From CAZIPE01 sp964541305 (GTDB taxonomy: Bacteria; Patescibacteriota; Saccharimonadia; Saccharimonadales; UBA7683): a DNA stretch of 12,711 nt. The DNA lies in NCBI GenBank assembly GCA_964541305.1, contig CAZIPE010000014.1, forward strand, positions 1-12,711, in the 5' to 3' direction. The translations under genes and the position numbers were made by a program. This document shows, in pieces, positions 1 to 6,404 of this stretch. The notes under the pieces are model-generated. The model did no database searches. It had not been told where the DNA came from and saw only the letters and a program-made list of their open reading frames with translations. Each line of letters begins with the position of its first letter. Position 1 is the stretch's first letter.

Positions 1-1491
1 TCTCAGCGTCAGGCGACAAAAGACGCCGGTAAAATTGCTGGCCTTGAAGTCAAGCGTATTATTAACGAACCAACTGCTGCAGCACTCGCTTACGGCCTTG
101 ATAAAAAAGCTAAAAACGAAACCGTTGTTGTGTTTGACCTCGGTGGTGGAACTTTCGATGTCTCGGTGCTTGAACTGGGTGATGGGGTTTTTGAAGTAAA
201 GAGTACGCACGGTGATACTCATCTTGGCGGTGAAGATTTCGACAACAAGATTGTCAACCACTTCCTGGAGGAGATTAAAAAGGAACACTCAAAAGACTTA
301 CGAGACAATGCCATGGCCATGCAACGCCTTAAAGAAGAGGCCGAAAAAGCAAAAAAAGAGCTTTCTACAGCACAAACCGCTGAAATTAACTTGCCATTCC
401 TCGATCAGGGTGAAGACGGCCCTATTAACTTCGAATACTCTCTTACGCGCGCTAAGCTTGAAGATTTAGTAAAGGACTTCATTGAACGCACCGCTGGTCC
501 GTGTCAAGAGGCTCTTAAAGACGCTAAGTTAACTGCTAAAGACATTGATGAAGTCATTCTGGTGGGTGGTATGACGCGTATGCCAGCAGTGGTGGCCAAA
601 GTGAAAGAAATATTTGGCAAAGACCCTATGCAAGGCGTGAACCCAGACGAGGTTGTAGCAGTTGGTGCCGCAATTCAGGGTGGAGTACTAGCAGGTGATG
701 TTAAGGATGTGCTATTGCTAGATGTCACACCGCTATCGCTTGGTATTGAAACCATGGGCTCGGTTACAACCAAACTAATCGAGCGGAACACCACCATTCC
801 AACTAGTAAGTCTGAAACGTTCTCAACTGCAGCAGATAATCAACCACAGGTTGAAATTCATGTACTCCAGGGCGAGCGTGAAATGTCAGCAGATAACAAA
901 TCACTTGGGCGCTTTGTGCTTGATGGTATTGCACCAGCTCCACGCGGTGTGCCACAGATTGAAGTTACCTTTAATCTCGATGCCAACGGTATCTTGAACG
1001 TAACCGCAAAAGATAAAGGTACGGGCAAAGAGCAGTCTATTACTATTCAAAACTCAGGTAACTTGAGTAAAGATGATGTTGAAAAAGCGCAAAAAGAGGC
1101 TGAAGCACATGCCGATGAAGACAAGAAGAAGCGCGAGACGGCTGAGGCCAAGAACCTGCTCGAGAACGCTATTTATCAGGCAGCTAAGATGCCCGATGAA
1201 TATAAAGACAAGATTTCAGACGAAGATAAGAAGGTGATTGAAGAAGCAGTCGAGGAGGCTAAGAAGCACCAAGATTCTACTGATAAGGATGAGATTGAAG
1301 CCGCAGCAAAAGCTTTGATGGAAAAGATCCAACCAATTGGGGCTAAGATGTACGAAGAGGCCGCCAAGTCAGAGGCAGAAGAGACCGAATCAACGAAGGA
1401 AGGTGGCGATAAAGAGGCAACATCTAAGAAAAAAACGGATGAAGCAGTAGAGGGCGAAGTGGTCGAAGACGATAGCAAGAAAGATAAGTAG
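1..1491 (+). CDS. dnaK: Molecular chaperone DnaK (Hsp70), 5' truncated by window edge
   Basis: ATP-driven cytosolic chaperone that binds exposed hydrophobic peptides together with DnaJ and GrpE. The reading frame is open from base 1, so the start lies outside the window. The phosphate-binding motif DLGGGTFD (in-window residues 46-53) aligns with E. coli DnaK D194-D201, so about 148 residues are missing and the full protein would be about 644 residues. Also visible: IINEPTAAALAYG, the second ATPase segment VILVGGMTRMPAV, the interdomain linker and first substrate-binding strands (DVLLLDVTPLSLGIETMG), the beta-sandwich (HVLQGEREMSADN), and an alpha-helical lid. The tail is rich in E, K, T and S and ends EGEVVEDDSKKDK, a typical acidic/charged bacterial DnaK end. 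The GTG at 130 is internal and is not a start. No grpE is visible in the window; dnaJ follows about 2 kb downstream after three unrelated genes. Confidence 0.98.
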   Translation, partial: SQRQATKDAGKIAGLEVKRIINEPTAAALAYGLDKKAKNETVVVFDLGGGTFDVSVLELGDGVFEVKSTHGDTHLGGEDFDNKIVNHFLEEIKKEHSKDLRDNAMAMQRLKEEAEKAKKELSTAQTAEINLPFLDQGEDGPINFEYSLTRAKLEDLVKDFIERTAGPCQEALKDAKLTAKDIDEVILVGGMTRMPAVVAKVKEIFGKDPMQGVNPDEVVAVGAAIQGGVLAGDVKDVLLLDVTPLSLGIETMGSVTTKLIERNTTIPTSKSETFSTAADNQPQVEIHVLQGEREMSADNKSLGRFVLDGIAPAPRGVPQIEVTFNLDANGILNVTAKDKGTGKEQSITIQNSGNLSKDDVEKAQKEAEAHADEDKKKRETAEAKNLLENAIYQAAKMPDEYKDKISDEDKKVIEEAVEEAKKHQDSTDKDEIEAAAKALMEKIQPIGAKMYEEAAKSEAEETESTKEGGDKEATSKKKTDEAVEGEVVEDDSKKDK

Positions 1492-1504
1492 ATAACGCAT
1501 TGTC

Positions 1505-1524
1505 ATTCCCGCGAAGGCGGGAAT
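1505..1524. repeat. dRS3-like 20-bp palindrome / hairpin after dnaK
   Basis: A perfect inverted repeat: ATTCCCGC (1505-1512), a 4-base GAAG loop, and GCGGGAAT (1517-1524). It fits ATTCCC-N8-GGGAAT, the form known as dRS3 in Neisseria; similar GTCATTCCCGCG...GGAATCC repeats are common between genes in many bacteria. It lies 13 bases after the dnaK stop and could end the dnaK message, but no T-run follows. It also sits just upstream of the putative promoter of the next gene. Only one copy is present in this window, so repetition in this genome is inferred. Confidence 0.7.
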
Positions 1525-1528
1525 CCAG

Positions 1529-1534
1529 TACAAT
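1529..1534 (+). promoter_or_regulatory. Putative -10 box (TACAAT) for a leaderless VKOR message
   Basis: TACAAT matches the sigma70 -10 consensus at 5 of 6 bases and ends 6 bases before the ATG at 1541, where transcription would be expected to begin. No Shine-Dalgarno sequence lies before that ATG. No good -35 is seen at the usual distance, where the palindrome 1505-1524 lies. This is a modest call, strengthened by the same arrangement at 6405 and 9741. Confidence 0.4.
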
Positions 1535-1540
1535 TAAGAT

Positions 1541-2140
1541 ATGAATATATTAACATCTCTCAAGTTCGAAAAAGTGTTTCCATGGGTACTGACAATCGGC
1601 GGTATAATTGGGCTTCTTGCAGCCGGGATTCTCACAGTTGAGAAGCTTAATCTTGCGGCTAATCCAAACTACCAGCCTAGTTGCTCTATTAGCCCAATTG
1701 TTGCGTGTTCGCCCGTCATTGCATCTCCTCAGGCTTCTGCTTTCGGTTTCCCCAATCCATTCATTGGCATCGCAGGTTTTGCCATGGTCTGGGCAGTAGG
1801 CATGATGCTCTTTGCGGGTGGTGAAATCAAAAAGAAATGGTTTTGGTGGTGCTTCCAGGCTGGATCGCTGTTTGGTATGTTTTTCATTGGCTGGCTGATT
1901 AATGAAGCACTGTACGACATAGGGAAGTTGTGTCTTTACTGCATGGCGGTTTGGACGGTAACGATACCTATTTTCTGGACAACACTCTCCTTTAACCTCC
2001 GTCAAAAGAACATTGTAGTAAAAAACAAAGTAGGTGATTTCGTACGCGATAACCCCGGTAAGCTGATAGCGCTGAGCTATCTTCTGGTACTCATTCTCAT
2101 CTTCACCCGCTTCTCAGATTACTGGTACTCACTGATTTAA
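1541..2140 (+). CDS. VKOR (vitamin K epoxide reductase) family membrane thiol oxidoreductase
   Basis: Bacterial VKOR-family proteins reoxidise a DsbA-like partner using quinone, supplying disulfide bonds to exported proteins. The 199-residue protein has about five hydrophobic segments (roughly 14-33, 74-92, 103-121, 131-148, 173-190). It carries both family cysteine pairs: loop cysteines C48 and C56, and the active-site CLYC motif (C131, C134) at the start of a membrane helix. The S66...GFPNP...G stretch between them also fits the family. It is a stand-alone VKOR domain with no fused thioredoxin. No DsbA-like partner is visible in the window, although the last gene here encodes an exported protein with two lumenal cysteines. 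The ATG at 1541 follows a -10-like box by 6 bases with no ribosome binding site. The stop (2138-2140) supplies part of the ribosome binding site of the next gene. Confidence 0.88.
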   Translation: MNILTSLKFEKVFPWVLTIGGIIGLLAAGILTVEKLNLAANPNYQPSCSISPIVACSPVIASPQASAFGFPNPFIGIAGFAMVWAVGMMLFAGGEIKKKWFWWCFQAGSLFGMFFIGWLINEALYDIGKLCLYCMAVWTVTIPIFWTTLSFNLRQKNIVVKNKVGDFVRDNPGKLIALSYLLVLILIFTRFSDYWYSLI

Positions 2141-2148
2141 GGAAATAT

Positions 2149-2778
2149 ATGAAAGAATTTTTACTTGTTGCCAGCGTACACCTACTTGCCGTCATGAGCC
2201 CTGGCCCTGATTTTGCAATGGTACTTAGGAACTCACTTCTCTATTCCAGAAGAGTTGGGGTTCTTGCGGCCGTTGGCTTAGGGTTGGGTATACTTCTTCA
2301 CGTAATATATTCGTTACTTGGTATCGGGCTAGTTATTTCTCAGTCAATAGTTTTATTTAATACCATAAAAATACTTGGGGCAGGCTATCTGATTTATATG
2401 GGTATCAAATCACTGTTAGCTAAAAAAGTCATTAGTAATTCTGAAGCAACTACTGAAGTAGTCGTGCAAAAAGAAATATCTAATTTTGCAGCAGTCAAAA
2501 TGGGTTTTTTAACAAACGCCTTGAACCCTAAAGCAACGCTCTTTTTTCTTGCACTATTCACCCAAGTTATCGATCCATCCACACCGTTAGCTATAAAAAC
2601 ACTCTATGGAATCGAAATGGCATTTGCTACATTTGCTTGGTTTTCTATTGTTGCGCTCCTGCTTACACATAAAAGAATCAACCGTCTCTTTTCAGGGATA
2701 AAACACTACATAGAAAAATTGTTCGGTGTGATATTAATTGGTCTTGGTATTAAAGTTGCCTTAGGGGCTCAAAAATGA
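2149..2778 (+). CDS. LysE/RhtB family amino-acid exporter
   Basis: Inner-membrane exporter of the LysE/RhtB family, which removes amino acids (homoserine, threonine, lysine, leucine and similar) by proton exchange. Length (209 residues) is typical. The N-terminal signature SPGPDFAMVLRNSL (17-30), GLGLGILLH (43-51) and the mid-protein FLTNALNPKATLFF (120-133) are all present, with about six hydrophobic helices and a variable loop at about 92-112. The sequence does not decide the substrate. The start is supported by AAGGA (2139-2143), five bases before the ATG and overlapping the VKOR stop, so the two genes are probably co-translated. The segment is somewhat more AT-rich than dnaK, which is weak evidence at best for separate origin. 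Confidence 0.9.
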   Translation: MKEFLLVASVHLLAVMSPGPDFAMVLRNSLLYSRRVGVLAAVGLGLGILLHVIYSLLGIGLVISQSIVLFNTIKILGAGYLIYMGIKSLLAKKVISNSEATTEVVVQKEISNFAAVKMGFLTNALNPKATLFFLALFTQVIDPSTPLAIKTLYGIEMAFATFAWFSIVALLLTHKRINRLFSGIKHYIEKLFGVILIGLGIKVALGAQK

Positions 2779-2789
2779 TGACTGATTTA

Positions 2790-2816
2790 TTGACCCAACT
2801 AGTTTTGTTGTATAAT
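2790..2816 (+). promoter_or_regulatory. Possible sigma70-type promoter after the exporter gene
   Basis: TTGACC (2790-2795) and a perfect TATAAT (2811-2816). The spacing is only 15 bases, shorter than the usual 16-18, so this is a weaker promoter than the one at 2874. A transcript from about 2823 would carry a leader of about 125 bases to the hairpin at 2911-2948. I recognise no known riboswitch or RNA family in that leader. Confidence 0.4.
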
Positions 2817-2873
2817 TTAAACCTACCACACTTCACATTGGACCTTCGGGAGCAACGCAGGGCTTTGTATTTA

Positions 2874-2902
2874 TTGACAAGTTATATAAATCTTGCTATA
2901 TT
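2874..2902 (+). promoter_or_regulatory. Strong sigma70-like promoter upstream of the NYN-dnaJ pair
   Basis: Perfect -35 TTGACA (2874-2879), 17-base spacer, and -10 TATATT (2897-2902) preceded by TGC, an extended -10. Transcription would begin near 2909, right at the base of the hairpin at 2911-2948. The spacer holds a short inverted repeat (CAAG at 2878-2881 and CTTG at 2892-2895), a possible operator but too short to be certain. Confidence 0.75.
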
Positions 2903-2910
2903 TAGATCAC

Positions 2911-2948
2911 AGCACCCCGTGTTGGCTTCGGCCTCAGCGGGGCTTTTT
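2911..2948 (+). terminator. Terminator-like hairpin with UUCG loop between promoter and NYN gene
   Basis: Outer stem CCCCG (2915-2919) with CGGGG (2938-2942); inner stem GGC (2924-2926) and GCC (2931-2933) closed by the very stable TTCG loop (2927-2930). TTTTT follows at 2944-2948. This has the shape of a rho-independent terminator, but it lies downstream of the strong promoter and 17 bases before the NYN start. It could be an attenuator, the end of a short RNA, the end of an upstream transcript, or a 5' stabilising hairpin. Confidence 0.7.
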
Positions 2949-2965
2949 ATTACGAAAGGTAGACT

Positions 2966-3568
2966 ATGAAACTTCTGATTGATGGTGAAAACTTCAGGCA
3001 TCAAATAGCACATGTCCTAGTAGTTAATAAAAAGATAAAAGTAAAAAATGATCATTTCCCCTTTGACTTTACTGGATTCTGCAAGGAAGTTCTGAAAAAT
3101 GAGAAACTCGAAATTGTCTATTACTCCACCAGAATTAAACAGCCGCGATACAAAATTCCAGTAATGTTGTCGACACAAATCACAAAGATATCAAACGCAA
3201 ACCGCAAATGGATTGCACAGCTCACAAACGCGGGGGTTAAGGTGATAAAGGCCGGACATTTAAGAGTTCGAGAATCCAATACGTGTATACATTGCGGTAA
3301 GAAAACGCTTGTTCTGCAAGAAAAGGGCGTCGACGTCAGAGTTGCGACAGATCTAGTTTTATTAGCTGCAGCTAAAGAAAGAACAGTCAGCCTTGCATCA
3401 TCAGATAGCGACTTGGCCCCATCTCTAGAAGCGGCAAAACGACTGGGATTAGAAATAACCTACCTTTGTCATGCTGAGCAGTTGAATCGCTCAGTTGCTA
3501 CTCATGCGAAACGTGTTATAACGTTTGATGACGCGCTAGTGTTGAAGTATTTTGGAAAGAGTAAATGA
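2966..3568 (+). CDS. NYN (LabA/DUF88-like) PIN-fold putative ribonuclease
   Basis: NYN domains are PIN-like, metal-dependent RNases. The 200-residue protein starts with the hallmark LLIDGENF (D6, N9) and carries the other acidic positions: KGVDVRVATDLV (D123, D129) and SSDSDL (D147, D149). This arrangement fits an active NYN nuclease. A CIHC pair (C107, C110) lies in the centre; only one pair is visible, so a full zinc site would need partners from elsewhere. The RNA target cannot be read from the sequence. The ATG is preceded by GAAAGG with 6 bases between, and by the promoter-hairpin element at 2874-2948. The stop overlaps the dnaJ start (ATGA), so NYN and DnaJ should be made together. Confidence 0.85.
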   Translation: MKLLIDGENFRHQIAHVLVVNKKIKVKNDHFPFDFTGFCKEVLKNEKLEIVYYSTRIKQPRYKIPVMLSTQITKISNANRKWIAQLTNAGVKVIKAGHLRVRESNTCIHCGKKTLVLQEKGVDVRVATDLVLLAAAKERTVSLASSDSDLAPSLEAAKRLGLEITYLCHAEQLNRSVATHAKRVITFDDALVLKYFGKSK

Positions 3569-4680
3569 TGGCAGGAAAAAAAGACTATTACGAAATTCTA
3601 GGGATAGCTAAAGATGCATCGGCTGATGAAATCAAGAAGGCTTTCCGAAAGCTAGCGGTTAAATATCATCCCGATAAAGAAGGTGGTGATGAGGCCAAAT
3701 TTAAAGAAGCTAACGAGGCTTATGAGGTGCTGAAAGATTCAACCAAGCGACAACGCTACGATCAGTTTGGTCATGCAGGTGTCGGTGGAGCCTCTGGTGG
3801 CGGTGGCAATCCGTTCGACGGTTTTCAAGGATTTGGTGGTCAAGGTCAGAATATACACTTCGATTTTGGTGATGGTGGATTAGGCGATATCTTCAGTAGC
3901 TTCTTTGGTGGTCAACAAGGTTCGCGTCGCACAGCAGAAGATATGGGAAGAGATGTTCAAACCGATTTTACGCTTAGTTTTGAAGAAGCTATTTTTGGTA
4001 TTGAAAAAACAGTACATATTGAAATGAATGATGTTTGTTCACATTGTAAGGGCAAACGAGCTGAACCGGGGCATGATTTGAAGACCTGTGAAACCTGTAA
4101 AGGCTCAGGTCAGGTAGTGCATCAAATGAATACCGTCTTTGGTGCCATCCAGCAAGCAAGTGTCTGTCATACCTGTAAAGGTCGCGGTAAGATACCCGAA
4201 AAAGACTGTACTGTGTGTAAGGCTAAGGGTGTGGAGCGAACTAAACAAGATATTACCATTAAAATTCCTGCAGGTATTGATGACGGTTCGGTCATCAGAC
4301 TTCGCGAACATGGTGAAGCTGCAGCAAATGGCAATAAGGGTGATTTGTATGTGCAGATTAATGTGAAGCCCCATAAGAAATTTACGCGCGAAGGAGATCT
4401 TATTCTATCGAGCGAACACGTCGGTATGATTGAAGCAGCACTCGGCACTGAGATTGAAGTAGAAACAGTCGACGGTAAGGTTAAGATGAAAGTCCCTGCT
4501 GGCACACAAAGCGGTACAGATTTCAAACTCTCCGATCACGGTGTGCCACATATTCGAGATAAGTCTCGCGGTGCTCACATTGTTACAATTTTGGTTGACA
4601 CCCCTACCAATCTTTCGAAAGAACAAAAGAAGATTTTAGAAGAACTAAAAACAGCAAAAAAACACCGTTTCTTTGGCTAG
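3565..4680 (+). CDS. dnaJ: Chaperone DnaJ (Hsp40, type I)
   Basis: Co-chaperone that delivers substrates to DnaK and stimulates its ATPase. All type I parts are present in 371 residues: J domain (about 7-70) with the HPD motif (35-37), Gly/Phe-rich region (about 73-117), and the zinc-binding domain with four CxxC pairs (C158/C161, C175/C178, C201/C204, C215/C218). The two C-terminal beta domains follow. Pairs 2 and 3 keep the full CxxCxGxG form; pair 1 ends GKR and pair 4 reads CKAKG, minor deviations. ATG at 3565 overlaps the NYN stop by four bases; a second ATG at 3568 is also possible, and GGAAAG about 7-10 bases upstream could serve either. Expression probably comes from the promoter at 2874 through the NYN gene, separately from dnaK. 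Confidence 0.97.
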   Translation: MMAGKKDYYEILGIAKDASADEIKKAFRKLAVKYHPDKEGGDEAKFKEANEAYEVLKDSTKRQRYDQFGHAGVGGASGGGGNPFDGFQGFGGQGQNIHFDFGDGGLGDIFSSFFGGQQGSRRTAEDMGRDVQTDFTLSFEEAIFGIEKTVHIEMNDVCSHCKGKRAEPGHDLKTCETCKGSGQVVHQMNTVFGAIQQASVCHTCKGRGKIPEKDCTVCKAKGVERTKQDITIKIPAGIDDGSVIRLREHGEAAANGNKGDLYVQINVKPHKKFTREGDLILSSEHVGMIEAALGTEIEVETVDGKVKMKVPAGTQSGTDFKLSDHGVPHIRDKSRGAHIVTILVDTPTNLSKEQKKILEELKTAKKHRFFG

Positions 4681-4685
4681 GTGTC

Positions 4686-4762
4686 AGTGAATAGCGCGTA
4701 GTGAGTAGTGTATAGAGAAACTGCGGCCTAAACCGCAGTTATTCACTATCAACTGAGCGCTA
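4686..4762. repeat. Nested inverted repeats between convergent genes
   Basis: Three inverted pairs share one short gap: AGTGAATA (4686-4693) with TATTCACT (4740-4747), TAGCGC (4692-4697) with GCGCTA (4757-4762), and the perfect inner stem at 4719-4740. The left arm also holds a repeated TAGTG (GTAGTGAGTAGTG, 4698-4710). The outer pairs share bases with each other or with the inner stem, so the full segment could switch between alternative folds. It probably ends both convergent transcripts. Confidence 0.55.
4719..4740. terminator. Hairpin between dnaJ and the convergent DUF4870 gene
   Basis: Perfect 8-bp stem AACTGCGG / CCGCAGTT with a 6-base loop, placed between two convergent stop codons. 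There is no strong T-run on the plus side; on the minus side it is followed by TTTCTCTAT, a weak U-rich tract. It is likely a terminator, better suited to the minus-strand transcript. Confidence 0.55.
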
Positions 4763-4766
4763 CTTA

Positions 4767-5114
4767 TTATTTGATGAGTTCGAAATCACCAATAAGTGGT
4801 AGCTTTTCCATTTTTCCATTGGCGGCGTTAATAATGCCCATGATTGCCAGAACCACGACTGCAATCCAACCAAAGAAGCCAACTATCCACCCAAGTACAG
4901 GAATAATCCACACACAGTTAATTGCTACTGAAAAGATAAATAAGATAAGTCCCTGATTCGCATGAAACTTTGCAAACTTAGATTCAGGAGCTGCTAGTAG
5001 TGGCACCAAGAACAGTAGTCCAATATACGCTAAGATACCAAATACCTTATTCTTCTCAACATCCTTACTTGCGCTAGATTTCTTCTCATCTACTTTTTTC
5101 TTCTCTTCAGCCAT
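4767..5114 (-). CDS. DUF4870 family small membrane protein
   Basis: A 115-residue protein with a charged, lysine-rich N-terminal tail (1-22) and three hydrophobic segments (about 24-41, 54-72 and 76-98). It contains the family-typical FAKFHANQGLILFI (47-60) and an N/G-rich end of the last helix (IINAANGK, 94-101). DUF4870 proteins resemble the Tic20-like membrane fold; their role is unknown. The start is well supported by AAGGAG six bases upstream (plus-strand 5121-5126). The gene converges with dnaJ and diverges from the ATP-grasp gene. A -10-like TATAAG lies on the minus strand at 5144-5149, but no matching -35 is seen. Confidence 0.85.
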   Translation of the reverse strand: MAEEKKKVDEKKSSASKDVEKNKVFGILAYIGLLFLVPLLAAPESKFAKFHANQGLILFIFSVAINCVWIIPVLGWIVGFFGWIAVVVLAIMGIINAANGKMEKLPLIGDFELIK

Positions 5115-5350
5115 GCTATTCTCCTTATTTTGTTTAAGCTAACCTTATAATGCCAAACAAGTAATAAAAACACAAACCACCCTACTCAACCAGAACCCGT
5201 TGATAGTGGGTCTATTGCTTGAAAATCTAGTTTTTATATAAAAAGTAACAGAGAAAAAGCTAACTCGAGGCTCTATTTCTAAATTTTATAACCATTATAT
5301 GGGAAAAAATCAATATACCACCATCTTTAAATTTTTTGTAGGGTGTATGT
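5115..5350. other. Divergent AT-rich intergenic region
   Basis: This 236-base gap separates DUF4870 (leftward) from the ATP-grasp gene (rightward). Seen in it: a small hairpin (AGA-a-CCC at 5192-5198 with GGGTCT at 5208-5213), and a perfect AT palindrome TTTTTATATAAAAA (5231-5244). TAGGGTG (5339-5345) is a likely ribosome binding site for the ATG at 5351. No promoter with both boxes was found for the rightward gene, although TATAAC (5287-5292) is a possible -10. Confidence 0.4.
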
Positions 5351-6364
5351 ATGATTGAAGTTAAAAAAGATAATCTTGCTTCTTTTACTCTGACTACGCG
5401 CCTAATTATTAAAGGTTCACTAGAGCGCGGATGGGCAGTATATACCTACGAGATTGGCTCAAGTCATCTGTATATAGACCGGGATGATGGGATGCGGCTG
5501 CATATTCTTGGATCTATACTGCCAACTCTTCAATATGGCACTGGTGTTTTAGTGAATGACAAGTACCTAACATGCAAGCTTTTAGAAGATTTAGGGGTCC
5601 ATCAGCTAAAAACTATTAAGGTTTCGGCAGATGATCCCTCGATTGCAGAACTCAGTAGCTTTTTAGAAAGCTACCCTCTAGTGGTGGTGAAGCCCGTAGA
5701 TGGAGCCCACGGTAATGGGGTGACTACAAACGTGAGTAGTGTAGAGCAGATGAAAAAAGCAATTAGTTTTGCAAAAACGTATTCAAAAGTCGATATGGTG
5801 ATTGTTCAGGAACAATTTACGGCCGAAACTATATTCGACCTGCGCATTCTCTGCATGTCAGGAAAATTTGTGGCAGCAATTCAACGCATTCCTGCGCGCG
5901 TCGTTGGAGATGGCGAACTAACGGTAGAGCAGCTCATAGTTAAAGAGAACGCACGTGCCGATAGGGGTGAGCCGTACAAAGAAAAATATGTAAAGATTGA
6001 TTTAAATAACGCCAGAATATACCTTAAAGAGGCGATTCAAAATATTCCACACCGCAATGCTGTCGTCCAGGTGGTCGGGACCGCAAACTACGGAACCGGC
6101 GGTGAACTTATCGACGTAACGGATGATATCCCCGATTGGATGAAAGCCGAAGCTGAAAAAGTAGCCAATGAACTACATATGCCTGTTGCTGGTATAGATT
6201 ATGTGACAAATAAGGCGCCAGAAAAGAGTGACAAGCGATCAGGAGTAGATGCGTTTATACTGGAAGTAAACAAAGGCCCATCACTGTGTATCCACGATCA
6301 GCCTCACGAAGGCAGAAACCGAAAAACCGTAGACAAGTACTTAGCCATGGTCGCGTCCCTTTAA
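5351..6364 (+). CDS. Stand-alone ATP-grasp ligase (cyanophycin synthetase/GshF-like ATP-grasp domain)
   Basis: ATP-grasp enzymes join a carboxylate to an amine through an acylphosphate. This 337-residue protein has K114 and the glycine loop KPVDGAHGNGV (114-124), the hinge VIVQEQF (150-156), the FDLRILC strand (162-168), NYGTGGELIDVTDDIP (246-261), GIDYV (281-285) and the metal site FILEVNKGPS (302-311; E305, N307). The pattern NYGTGGELIDVTD resembles cyanophycin synthetase and the C-terminal domain of GshF. The Mur-ligase half of cyanophycin synthetase and the ligase half of GshF are both absent. The substrate is therefore unknown; an amino acid or peptide tail is likely. It ends 40 bases before the DUF1704 start and may share its regulation or function. 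The ATG has AGGGTG upstream. Confidence 0.85.
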   Translation: MIEVKKDNLASFTLTTRLIIKGSLERGWAVYTYEIGSSHLYIDRDDGMRLHILGSILPTLQYGTGVLVNDKYLTCKLLEDLGVHQLKTIKVSADDPSIAELSSFLESYPLVVVKPVDGAHGNGVTTNVSSVEQMKKAISFAKTYSKVDMVIVQEQFTAETIFDLRILCMSGKFVAAIQRIPARVVGDGELTVEQLIVKENARADRGEPYKEKYVKIDLNNARIYLKEAIQNIPHRNAVVQVVGTANYGTGGELIDVTDDIPDWMKAEAEKVANELHMPVAGIDYVTNKAPEKSDKRSGVDAFILEVNKGPSLCIHDQPHEGRNRKTVDKYLAMVASL

Positions 6365-6368
6365 AGTA

Positions 6369-6398
6369 TTGACAGAAATCATCTATCTGTGCTATAAT
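6369..6398 (+). promoter_or_regulatory. Near-consensus sigma70 promoter driving DUF1704-rimB-rimK
   Basis: Perfect TTGACA (6369-6374), 18-base spacer, perfect TATAAT (6393-6398). Transcription should begin about seven bases on, at or next to the ATG at 6405, giving a leaderless message. It starts five bases after the stop of the ATP-grasp gene, so the downstream genes have their own strong promoter. Confidence 0.85.
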
Positions 6399-6404
6399 AT
6401 GCAA

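Noticed and set aside
1176..1478. Antisense open frame over the dnaK tail, and other antisense frames inside dnaJ, rimK, DUF1704, VKOR and lnt
   Set aside because: They are shadows of strongly supported genes on the other strand, without ribosome binding sites or recognisable domains.
130..1491. dnaK beginning at GTG 130
   Set aside because: The frame is open to base 1 and the upstream residues (RQATKDAGKIAGLEVKRIIN) are conserved DnaK sequence, so this is only an internal codon.
2823..2947. Known riboswitch or T-box leader before the NYN gene
   Set aside because: The segment lacks the conserved core bases of the T-box, preQ1, fluoride, ykkC and glnA motifs that I checked by eye; it is kept only as an unidentified leader.
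2775..2969. 64-residue plus-strand open frame between the exporter and NYN genes
   Set aside because: It runs through two promoter-like elements and a terminator-like hairpin, has no ribosome binding site of its own, and its sequence resembles no protein family.
5231..5244. AT palindrome as a promoter -10
   Set aside because: The nearest -35-like TTGAAA (5219-5224) is only about 10 bases away, so the spacing cannot work.
6369..6404. Longer DUF1704 start at TTG 6369 or ATG 6399
   Set aside because: TTG 6369 is the -35 box of a near-consensus promoter, and ATG 6399 directly abuts the -10; both would lie upstream of the expected RNA start.
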